Notes under the pieces: generated by a model
Seen by the model: only the letters and a program-made list of their open reading frames with translations
The model's database searches: none
Told to the model about the DNA's origin: nothing
Assembly (NCBI GenBank): GCA_051010055.1
Contig: JBPCVY010000267.1
Span: forward strand, 1-38,498
DNA: 38,498 bases
Reading direction: 5' to 3'
Source: CAJQND01 sp051010055
GTDB lineage: Bacteria; Pseudomonadota; Alphaproteobacteria; Rhizobiales; CAJQND01
Shown: piece after piece, positions 32,071 through 38,498 of the stretch
How positions within the stretch are numbered: the stretch's first letter is position 1
How the letters are laid out: the number at the start of each line of letters is the position of its first letter
Position numbers and translations under genes: made by a program

Positions 32071-33339
32071 TTGTTTCTTGCGGTTTTAATGCTCGCCATT
32101 TTCTATTTTCGCGACCTATTGTGGTATATGAACTCGCCATTGCGGTTCGCCGGCTTGCGCAACCGGGTTTCCGCTGCCGCACTTGGTGTAATCTGCGCCC
32201 TTTTCCTTGACTACTTCCACAAGCCCAATTTTGATATTTATTCATACATTCACGCATACCGGTTGATGTTCAAGTACTCGTCCTGGCATCAGGAAGTTGA
32301 ACAAGCGAGCAAGCATCGTGCAAAAAAGTTCAAACTTGCCGAACAGGGCCTAAACACTCACGAAAACCACGAAAAATTCGATGACATTGTTATCGTCGTT
32401 GTGGGTGAATCGGTGCGCCACCAAAACATGCAGCTATACGGGTATTCACGCCCGACAACCCCTTTTCTCAACCAGCGGAAGTACGAACTCTTAATCTTCG
32501 AAAAAGCCATTTCACCGGCTACCAGCACAGTGCTTTCCTTGAAGCACGTGCTCACTCCTTTGCGGCCTGGCGACAAGAAAATGCTGATTAATCAGCCCTC
32601 GCTGGTGAGCGAGGCCCGCCTTGCCGGTTTCAAAACATCGTGGATTACAAACACCTACTTTCTTGGCTGCCATGCGAGCCCGATTACAATCATGGCCCGC
32701 GATGCACATGAGCTCCGCCCCACCTCACTTGAAACGCGCAATGAAAAGTTCAGGCGCTATGACGGCGTCGTGCTGCCAGTTGTAGATGAGCTTCTAACCA
32801 AGCAAGGCAAAGAAAAGAAATTCATCTTCATCGGCACCATGGGAAGCCATGCAATTTTCCGATACCGCTATCCTCCGGAGTTCACGAAATTCAAGCCGGT
32901 CATCGAAAACGATGCGAACTACCACCCTGATCTGGCGAAGGAGATTGTTAACGCGTATGACAATTCGATACTTTATACCGATTGGCTGCTGAACGAACTG
33001 ATCACCAGATTGGAAAAAAACGGCCGGCCCGCAACGCTGATCTATTTTTCAGACCATGGTAAGCGGCTTTACGATGATGGAAAGACCATCAACCACGGTT
33101 TTGCAGCGCCTACGAAAGTCGAAGTGGATGTGCCGCTTATTCTTTGGCAAAGCAAAAACAGCAGGTGCAAGGCTGAAGGGCTGAGCGGTCATACGAACCA
33201 GCTGTTCAATCTCTCTGACCTTTACCATTTGGCCAAATTTGCAACTCGTATCGACATGAAAGCACCAGCTATCGAGTTCGATCCTAATGTCTTTATTCAC
33301 AACAAGGTAATGAACTATCACCAGATTCCCAAGGGTTAG
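32071..33339 (+). CDS. Phosphoethanolamine transferase, sulfatase-domain part after the stop
   Basis: About 422 codons in the same frame, beginning at a TTG immediately after the TAG; an ATG at 32089 is the more usual start. Helices four and five (LFLAVLMLAIFYFRDLLWYM, AALGVICALFLDYF) are followed by a periplasmic sulfatase-fold domain. Visible are VVVGESVRHQNMQLYGYSRPTTPF with the metal-binding Glu, the nucleophile-position Thr in SPATSTVLSLKH, SDHGKRLYDDG, NHGFAAP and VDVPLILW. These enzymes add phosphoethanolamine from phosphatidylethanolamine to lipid A or glycans. The fragment keeps the catalytic domain but lacks three helices, so function alone is doubtful. Confidence 0.85.
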   Translation: MFLAVLMLAIFYFRDLLWYMNSPLRFAGLRNRVSAAALGVICALFLDYFHKPNFDIYSYIHAYRLMFKYSSWHQEVEQASKHRAKKFKLAEQGLNTHENHEKFDDIVIVVVGESVRHQNMQLYGYSRPTTPFLNQRKYELLIFEKAISPATSTVLSLKHVLTPLRPGDKKMLINQPSLVSEARLAGFKTSWITNTYFLGCHASPITIMARDAHELRPTSLETRNEKFRRYDGVVLPVVDELLTKQGKEKKFIFIGTMGSHAIFRYRYPPEFTKFKPVIENDANYHPDLAKEIVNAYDNSILYTDWLLNELITRLEKNGRPATLIYFSDHGKRLYDDGKTINHGFAAPTKVEVDVPLILWQSKNSRCKAEGLSGHTNQLFNLSDLYHLAKFATRIDMKAPAIEFDPNVFIHNKVMNYHQIPKG

Positions 33340-33349
33340 GGTTCAGACT

Positions 33350-34084
33350 CTAAAGGGTTCTTCCATCCCGTTCGGAGGCTTCCGCAATGAGCCGGTTGCT
33401 GGCGGATTCGATGCTTTCCTCAAGGGCTGCGTTAAACGCTTTTCGGCCAAGGCCCGGCATGATCGGATCAAGGATTTCCATGACGATTGTGCCGGGATAG
33501 CGCTCGAACTTGCGCCGCGGCCAATAGAGCCCGGAATTGAGCGCCACCGGCATACATGGGATTTCAAGGTTTGAATAAAGGGCGTGGGTGCCGGCCTTGT
33601 AGTGCGGCGGAGCGCCCGGAGCGCGGCGGGTACCTTCGGGAAAAATGATAATTTGCCGGCCATCGGCAACAACGGTTTTTGCGCCCCTGACAAGGCTCTT
33701 AATAGCAGCCCCCTTCTTGCCCCTGTGCACCATGATCATCCTGCATTGCAAGGCCAACCAGCCGAACAGCGGTATCCAGCCAAGCTCGCGCTTCATAACG
33801 ATCGCCGGGTCATCGACAATGCGCAAAATTGAGAAAGTCTCCCACGTGGACTGGTGCTTGCTTGCAACAATCACCGGCCCTTCTGGTACTTTTTCAAGAC
33901 CTCTGATTTCAACACGCGTGCCACAGATAACGCGCAGCAAAAAGTCCTGTGCAACGGAAAATGACCTTACCAGCCAAATGTTCACACGCCGTGGCAAGAC
34001 CATCGCAACGAACATCATCAGCATGAAGCAGACCATGGTGATGTAGAATGCAATGTTGAAGGCAAGGGAACGCAAGAAAATCAT
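33350..34084 (-). CDS. plsC: 1-acyl-sn-glycerol-3-phosphate acyltransferase
   Basis: A 244-residue inner-membrane acyltransferase making phosphatidic acid. An N-terminal hydrophobic stretch (residues 5-31) is followed by ASKHQSTWETF with His77, the HX4(D/E) catalytic motif in the H-QSTW-E form seen in many proteobacterial PlsC. IIIFPEGTRRAPG is near residue 150, and CMPVALNSGLYWPRRKF follows. The start overlaps the ydcF stop by 4 bases. It is the last gene of the ftsE-ftsX-ydcF-plsC unit and converges on the phosphoethanolamine-transferase gene with 10 bases between stops. Confidence 0.93.
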   Translation of the reverse strand: MIFLRSLAFNIAFYITMVCFMLMMFVAMVLPRRVNIWLVRSFSVAQDFLLRVICGTRVEIRGLEKVPEGPVIVASKHQSTWETFSILRIVDDPAIVMKRELGWIPLFGWLALQCRMIMVHRGKKGAAIKSLVRGAKTVVADGRQIIIFPEGTRRAPGAPPHYKAGTHALYSNLEIPCMPVALNSGLYWPRRKFERYPGTIVMEILDPIMPGLGRKAFNAALEESIESASNRLIAEASERDGRTL

Positions 34085-34755
34085 TGGGCGGCAGCTTTCG
34101 GCGTCTTGGACAAAAGGTTGGTGCCGATTGCCAGCAGATATTTTGAATATTCAGAAAACATGAGCGACAGGCGGGTGGTGCTAAGCCACTTTCCATTGCT
34201 TGCGCCTGCAGCAGGTTTTGTCTGTTGCTCGGGCACTACCGCGTAAGGGGTGAGCTTGATATCGGGCATATAATGATTGAACTCAACCAGGCTTCTTGGC
34301 AGATGATAGGCGGCTGTGACCACGATCAGGTTCTTATATCCGTTATCGCGTGCCCATTTGGCTGCCTCCACCGCATTGCCCGTCGTGTTCAGCGCGCTTT
34401 TGCCAAGATCGATGCAGCAGTCGAAATATTTTTGCGAACCTTGAATTTGCGATGCAATGGCCTTGGGTGTGGTTGCCTCATAAACCCCGCTGATAAGCAA
34501 GCGCTTGGCCTTTCCCTGATCCAGCAGCCGGACGCCGCTGGCAATACGTGCCGGGCCCCCTGTCAATACAACGATACCATCTGCCGGTTCGGGATCCTTG
34601 TTGGAAAGGTTGATTACCTGATGGGTGAAATACATAAAGCCAGCCAGATAAAGAACGCCCAGCACCATTGCCGAAATGGCGATGGTTGCCAGCGCGCCCT
34701 TCAAACCACCTGAGCTATCTTGCCTGCTTTCCCCTACCATCAGATCGCGTCTCAA
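34081..34755 (-). CDS. YdcF-like DUF218 membrane protein
   Basis: A 224-residue protein with one N-terminal transmembrane segment (residues 20-44, ATIAISAMVLGVLYLAGFMYF) and a periplasmic DUF218 domain: DGIVVLTGGPARIASGVRLL, KRLLISGVYEATTPKA, NTTGNAVEAAKWARDNGYKNLIVVTAAYHLPRSLVEFNHYMP. This family includes ElyC/SanA/YdcF proteins linked to envelope integrity; the exact role here is unknown. The first codon is a TTG at 34755; an in-frame ATG at 34740 is an alternative and neither has a well-placed ribosome site. It lies 6 bases after ftsX. Confidence 0.85.
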   Translation of the reverse strand: MRRDLMVGESRQDSSGGLKGALATIAISAMVLGVLYLAGFMYFTHQVINLSNKDPEPADGIVVLTGGPARIASGVRLLDQGKAKRLLISGVYEATTPKAIASQIQGSQKYFDCCIDLGKSALNTTGNAVEAAKWARDNGYKNLIVVTAAYHLPRSLVEFNHYMPDIKLTPYAVVPEQQTKPAAGASNGKWLSTTRLSLMFSEYSKYLLAIGTNLLSKTPKAAAQ

Positions 34756-34761
34756 ATCCTC

Positions 34762-35700
34762 TTATAAAACCCGCCGAAGCATGCTTACGACGGAAAGCCG
34801 CGCTGTGACCACACTAATAAGCGTTGCGATAAGGGGTACTAGCAAAAACAGGGCATAATTTTCGACCGAAAAGGCCTTTGGGCCGTAAATAATCTGCCTT
34901 CCCGCCTGCACCAGTCCGGTTGTTGCATCGGAATGGCTGGCCAGGCTGATTGCAGCGAAAGTCGCGACCCCGAATATTGTGCCTATCAATCCACCGCGCA
35001 GGCCCAGGCGCAAGAAGTGCCGTTGCACTTCGCGGGCAACAAAATCATCGCGCGCCCCGGCAAGGTGCAAAACCTCGATTGTATCGCGGTTGGCGTCCAT
35101 CGCCGCACGGGTGGCAAACACCACCAGCGCCACCGCCGCCAAGGCCACCAGCAGCAACACGCCGAATGCGGCAAGCCGTAACGTTCCTGCCGTGCGGGTA
35201 ATCTGATCCTGCCACTGGCGGTGAGTATCAAGGCTGGCGCCGGGAATGTTCTTTTCGACCACCGTTCCAAGGGCTGAAAAGTCAGGTGGCGCTTCGGGGT
35301 CGATTTCAACGGCAATCAGCCTGGGAATGGGCAATTCTTCGAGTATCTGGCCCGAACCCAGCCAGGGCTCCAGCAGTTCGGCAGCGGTTTGAGCATCCAG
35401 AATGTTCACCGCAATAACGCCGGATTGCGCGGCCAGCAAATCGCGCGCCGCACTGAGTGTTTCCTTCATATCGGTACCCGATACAGGGCGCACCTGCACG
35501 GTTACTTCACCTGAAATGTCCGATGACCAGGTATCGATTGACTTGTCGATGTAGATAAGCGCGCCCAGGGCCAGGCATGCGAGATAGCACATGATGCTCA
35601 TGGAACTGGTGAGCATGCGCCCGGAAAGGCCCCTGTCGGGCATGATGCGGTTGAACATGCGTGCGCGTTTGCGCGCGGAGCGTCTGGAATGGGCGTTCAT
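34762..35700 (-). CDS. ftsX: Cell division protein FtsX
   Basis: A 312-residue permease-like subunit with one transmembrane helix near residues 30-50, a periplasmic domain (VTVQVRPVSGTDM to about residue 165) and three C-terminal helices (LAAFGVLLLVALAAVALVVF, GLIGTIFGVATFAAISLA, ALFLLVPLIATLISVVTA). FtsX with FtsE links divisome constriction to peptidoglycan hydrolase activation. The HLAGARDDFVAREVQRHFLRLGLRGG loop is the FtsE-coupling segment. The start overlaps ftsE by 4 bases (ATGA). Confidence 0.93.
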   Translation of the reverse strand: MNAHSRRSARKRARMFNRIMPDRGLSGRMLTSSMSIMCYLACLALGALIYIDKSIDTWSSDISGEVTVQVRPVSGTDMKETLSAARDLLAAQSGVIAVNILDAQTAAELLEPWLGSGQILEELPIPRLIAVEIDPEAPPDFSALGTVVEKNIPGASLDTHRQWQDQITRTAGTLRLAAFGVLLLVALAAVALVVFATRAAMDANRDTIEVLHLAGARDDFVAREVQRHFLRLGLRGGLIGTIFGVATFAAISLASHSDATTGLVQAGRQIIYGPKAFSVENYALFLLVPLIATLISVVTARLSVVSMLRRVL

Positions 35701-36368
35701 ATGCGCACCAACTGGCGCACGGAGAGGTGGCCGTCTTCCAGGCAGAGGTTTGGCGCATCAAACTCGCCCATCAGGTTGGTATCGTGAGTGGCAAGCACCA
35801 CCGTTGTGCCAACCCGGTTAAGCTCCACAAACAGTTTCAACAGCCGCTTGGCGATGGCGGCATCCACATTGCCGGTGGGCTCATCAGCCAGAAGCATTTC
35901 CGGTTTGGAAATTACCGCCCGCGCGATTGCCGCGCGTTGCTTTTCACCGCCTGAAAGAACTGGCGGAAAGGCATCGGCACGCTCGCCAAGCCCAACCCAG
36001 TCGAGCAGTTCCATCACATCATCTGCATATTTCGCCGGGCGTTTCTTTTGAACCTTGAGCGGCAAGGCCACATTCTCGAATGTGGTGAGGTGGTCAAGCA
36101 GTCTGAAGTCCTGGAACACCACGCCGATACGTTGGCGCAGGCCGGGCAGCCGATTACGCTTGAGCGCGGCAATATCGTGACCGAAAATCTGAGCACGTCC
36201 GCGGCTTGGCTTCAGGGACAAAAACAAAAGGCGCAGAAGTGTTGTTTTGCCAGCGCCGGACGGCCCGGTGAGAAAGTGAAAGGAGCCGCGCTCGAGTTCA
36301 AACGAAACATCGCTCAAAATCTCGGGACCCATGCCGTAACGCAAACCGACATTTTCAAACCGCACCAC
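35697..36368 (-). CDS. ftsE: Cell division ATP-binding protein FtsE
   Basis: A 223-residue ABC-type ATPase. Walker A is GPSGAGKTT at residues 35-43, the signature LSGGEKQRAAIARA and Walker B MLLADEPTGNVD follow, then the H-loop LATHDTNL. I chose the GTG at 36368, with AGGGA eight bases upstream, rather than the TTG at 36374, where spacing would be only two bases. With FtsX it forms the inner-membrane complex acting on cell-wall hydrolases at the septum. It heads the ftsE-ftsX-ydcF-plsC operon. Confidence 0.94.
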   Translation of the reverse strand: MVRFENVGLRYGMGPEILSDVSFELERGSFHFLTGPSGAGKTTLLRLLFLSLKPSRGRAQIFGHDIAALKRNRLPGLRQRIGVVFQDFRLLDHLTTFENVALPLKVQKKRPAKYADDVMELLDWVGLGERADAFPPVLSGGEKQRAAIARAVISKPEMLLADEPTGNVDAAIAKRLLKLFVELNRVGTTVVLATHDTNLMGEFDAPNLCLEDGHLSVRQLVRI

Positions 36369-36496
36369 TATCAAAATCCCTAAATTTACATCCCGTTAAC
36401 CATATTTCAGGTTAAGTAGTCCCCAGATTTGACCGCAATTTGGCCGCGCCATCTGGTAGTGTCACGCGATCCGAATCACCTGGGACCCTGAAGCGG

Positions 36497-37228
36497 ATGA
36501 TAATCACCTGTCCACAGTGCGCAACGTGCTACGATGTTTCTGAGGAATTTCTTCCCGCAAAACGTCAGGAACTGGAGTGCCCGGAATGCGCTGCAACCTG
36601 GTTCTATCCACCCGAATCTGCCGCCAAGGTAACCGGGGAAGGAATGGAAACCATTTCGCGGCTGTTTCCACCGCCGGCTGATCCGCAAGCCCGCTCAGAT
36701 GATCGGCTTGATCATGAAAATGAGGCCGCCCGCCTGGTGGCAGCTTCTGCCAAGGCACAACGAACTTTTGCTGAGCGGCGCACTGCCCGCCTTGCCGCGT
36801 TGCGTGGCTGGTCGGCATATGGATCATGCGTTTTTATATTTCTGGTGGCATCGGTTGCTTTCCGCGAACCGGTAACCCGCGCTTTCCCAGCTGCTAGTCT
36901 GCTGTATAAAAAGGCGGGCATAGACGTGAACTTGAACGGGGTTGAGGTGCGCGGCCTTGCCTACGAGCACACAATGGAAGAGGGAATTCCGGTTCTCAAG
37001 ATTACCGGCGAGATTGCGAATGTTTCCTCCAATGAACGCAAACCGCCCATTCTGCGCCTTTCCTTACAAAGCGGAGAGAACCTAGAGATCTACACCTGGA
37101 AAGTGAATATAGGCGAGGAGGGGCTAAAGCCTGGTGATTCTGCCAACTTTACAACAAAACTTGCATCGCCGCCCAACAATGTGCGCGAAGTGCAGATTCG
37201 CTTTGCCGGAAACGGCGAAATCGGTTAG
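36497..37228 (+). CDS. Zinc-ribbon (MJ0042-type) membrane protein
   Basis: A 243-residue protein. Residues 4-37 form a zinc ribbon, ITCPQCATCYDV...LECPECAATWFYP, of the MJ0042 type. A charged linker (residues 50-108) precedes a transmembrane helix near residue 110 (AYGSCVFIFLVASVAF). The C-terminal domain, DUF3426-like, has LKITGEIANVSSNERKPPILRLSLQ and GEEGLKPGDSANFTTKLASPP. The conserved function is unknown; such genes commonly sit divergently from ftsE in Rhizobiales. An in-frame ATG at 36440 would add 19 residues, but the MIITCP start fits the family. Confidence 0.88.
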   Translation: MIITCPQCATCYDVSEEFLPAKRQELECPECAATWFYPPESAAKVTGEGMETISRLFPPPADPQARSDDRLDHENEAARLVAASAKAQRTFAERRTARLAALRGWSAYGSCVFIFLVASVAFREPVTRAFPAASLLYKKAGIDVNLNGVEVRGLAYEHTMEEGIPVLKITGEIANVSSNERKPPILRLSLQSGENLEIYTWKVNIGEEGLKPGDSANFTTKLASPPNNVREVQIRFAGNGEIG

Positions 37229-37237
37229 GCCTTTGGC

Positions 37238-37822
37238 ATGAGCCAGCATCTTGAGCATACAGAAGCAAATGATGATGTCCGCAACGTCGCCGGGCACAAA
37301 ATCCGCGTCCTTTACGACGAGGCGGCTATCGCCGACAGGGTGAAAGCCATCGCCAAGGCCATTGCGTCGGAAGAGATGGACCGGCTTTTGGTTATTCCGA
37401 TCCTGAAGGGCAGTTTCATTTTTGCCGCCGATTTGCTGCGGGCGCTGCACCGCGAGGGGTTGCTGCTGGAAGTTGATTTCATGATGCTGTCCAGCTACGG
37501 CGAAGGCACCGCATCATCAGGCGAAGTGCGCATTTTGCGCGATATTGAGTCAGACGTTACCGGGCGGCCCGTCATTCTCATCGATGATATACTGGAATCG
37601 GGCAGAACCCTTGCCTTTGCCAAGGACCTTATTATGGCGCGCGGGGCGGAACTTGTGAGAACTTGCGTGTTTCTGGACAAACCGGCAAACCGGGAAGTCG
37701 GGCTTGATGCGGACTTTTGCGGGGTTTCCTGCCCAGACCTGTTCGTCGTCGGCTATGGCATGGATATGGGCCACGCCTTCCGCGAATTGCCTTATGTCGG
37801 TGTTGTTGAAAGCTCGGCCTAG
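37238..37822 (+). CDS. hpt: Hypoxanthine phosphoribosyltransferase
   Basis: A 194-residue purine-salvage enzyme joining hypoxanthine or guanine to PRPP. RVKAIAKAIASEEMDRLLVIPILKGSFIFAADLLRAL contains the PPi-binding loop, FMMLSSYGEGTASSGEVRIL the flexible loop. The PRPP motif VILIDDILESGRTLAFAKDL is near residues 111-130. A C-terminal VVGYGMDMGHAFRELPYVGVV is typical of Hpt. It follows the zinc-ribbon gene after 9 bases, so co-transcription is likely, and converges with the DUF4175 gene. Confidence 0.94.
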   Translation: MSQHLEHTEANDDVRNVAGHKIRVLYDEAAIADRVKAIAKAIASEEMDRLLVIPILKGSFIFAADLLRALHREGLLLEVDFMMLSSYGEGTASSGEVRILRDIESDVTGRPVILIDDILESGRTLAFAKDLIMARGAELVRTCVFLDKPANREVGLDADFCGVSCPDLFVVGYGMDMGHAFRELPYVGVVESSA

Positions 37823-37834
37823 ACCTGTTTTGGC

Positions 37835-38498
37835 CTAATAAATCTCGTGCATCAGCCGTTCAAGATAATCCAGTTCAATACGCGGACGGTTAGGGTTGGA
37901 CAACCGGTCGCGCAAGTCGCGCAGGATTTGCTGGGCACGTTCAATGGCCATTGCGTCAGGCACATAGCGCCGCGCGGTACCATAAGTTTCGCCGCTTGAA
38001 GGCCCAGGACGGCCCAATGGGTCGAGATCTTCCGCTTCACCGCCGGTATCTTCGTGACGGCCCATGGCGCCCTGACTGCCAGAGCCCTGGCGCATCATTT
38101 CATTGGCCATGGATTGGGCGCCTTCGCGAAGATTGTCCATTGCCCGGCCCTGCTGGCCAAGGGCTGTGCCGCGGTCGGACTTGCCCAGAGAACCTTGCGC
38201 GCCGCGCATTTCGCCTTCTGCCTCACCAAGGCCCTTTGGCGGATTGACGCCGCGGTTCCGAAGCGCCTCCATCATCCGGTTGAGCATATCGCCAAGCTCG
38301 CCCTGGCGGCGGGCAAGTTCGCGCGCGGTATCAGATTGCGCCTGGCCATTATTCTGGCCCTCACGCTCTCCGTTTTGCTGGCCCCGCTGGGGCATGCGCA
38401 TGGTTTCATCCATGAGCTGCTGCTGGCGGTTCATTAGCTCGCCAAGCTCTTGCAGGGACTTTGCGGTCGGCGAATTGCGCATCCGGCCGCGCTGGGTC
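37835..38498 (-). CDS. DUF4175 (TIGR02302-type) membrane protein, C-terminal part
   Basis: The frame is open to the right window edge, so this is the last about 220 codons of a larger protein. Sequence is rich in Gln, Gly, Arg and Glu with coiled-coil-like stretches (LQELGELMNRQQQLMDETMRMPQRG, MDNLREGAQSMANEMM). The end ERAQQILRDLRDRLSNPNRPRIELDYLERLMHEIY matches the conserved C-terminus of DUF4175/TIGR02302 proteins, large membrane proteins of alphaproteobacteria with unknown function. It converges on hpt with 12 bases between stops. Confidence 0.88.
   Translation of the reverse strand, partial: TQRGRMRNSPTAKSLQELGELMNRQQQLMDETMRMPQRGQQNGEREGQNNGQAQSDTARELARRQGELGDMLNRMMEALRNRGVNPPKGLGEAEGEMRGAQGSLGKSDRGTALGQQGRAMDNLREGAQSMANEMMRQGSGSQGAMGRHEDTGGEAEDLDPLGRPGPSSGETYGTARRYVPDAMAIERAQQILRDLRDRLSNPNRPRIELDYLERLMHEIY

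Noticed and set aside
33840..33870. Apparent loss of the catalytic Asp in PlsC (HX4E instead of HX4D).
   Set aside because: The H-QSTW-E form is normal in many proteobacterial PlsC proteins, so it is not a defect.
1..38498. Search for CRISPR arrays, tRNA genes, rRNA and transposase genes.
   Set aside because: No regularly spaced repeats, cloverleaf sequences, rRNA-like stretches or transposase-like proteins were seen by eye.

Overview
The window reads as chromosomal DNA of an alphaproteobacterium, most likely of the Rhizobiales/Hyphomicrobiales. Reasons: a heterotetrameric sarcosine oxidase operon, a rhizobial-type GlnT, the phaR/phaAB set, the gloB <> methyltransferase > hisC > tyrC < DUF2125 arrangement, a B12-dependent ribonucleotide reductase, ftsEX beside a zinc-ribbon (MJ0042-type) protein, a DUF4175 protein, and a GAAC-N7-GAAC LexA box, the alphaproteobacterial SOS operator. 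The DNA is moderately GC-rich and densely coding. No rRNA, tRNA, CRISPR array, prophage or transposase gene was seen.

Layout. 1-3095: the 5' part of a ChaN-like gene (left edge), then a thiamine-diphosphate enzyme and an SDR dehydrogenase. 3104-11371: a catabolic block with soxBDAG on the minus strand, a divergent GbdR-like GlxA/AraC activator, a GlnT/GmaS-type ligase and an XRE-cupin regulator. This fits turnover of sarcosine, glycine betaine or methylamines. 11598-13860: a receiver-Hpt protein and a sigma-54 response regulator with no histidine kinase alongside. 13883-16050: an HbpS/GlcG-like protein and a gamma-glutamyltransferase. 16407-18857: a degenerate GGDEF-EAL protein. 18860-21632: phaR, phaA and phaB for polyhydroxybutyrate. 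21696-26723: an EamA exporter, a DUF985 cupin, gloB, a methyltransferase, hisC and tyrC. 26728-31550: a DUF2125 protein, a ChaC-like gamma-glutamylcyclotransferase, a small LexA-controlled unknown gene and nrdJ. 31741-33339: a phosphoethanolamine-transferase gene split by an in-frame TAG. 33350-38498: plsC, ydcF, ftsX and ftsE in one minus-strand operon, then a zinc-ribbon protein, hpt and the 3' end of a DUF4175 gene.

Three items are most worth following. (1) Two about 270-bp elements with imperfect terminal inverted repeats (16053-16321 and 27806-28073) appear to be diverged members of one non-coding family. They share terminal motifs and carry different hairpins at the same internal position. 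(2) A perfect GAAC-N7-GAAC LexA box overlies the predicted -10 of an apparently leaderless unknown gene (28651-29139). (3) The phosphoethanolamine-transferase reading frame is interrupted by one amber codon but is otherwise intact. All functional calls rest on motif reading and memory of families; no search was run.
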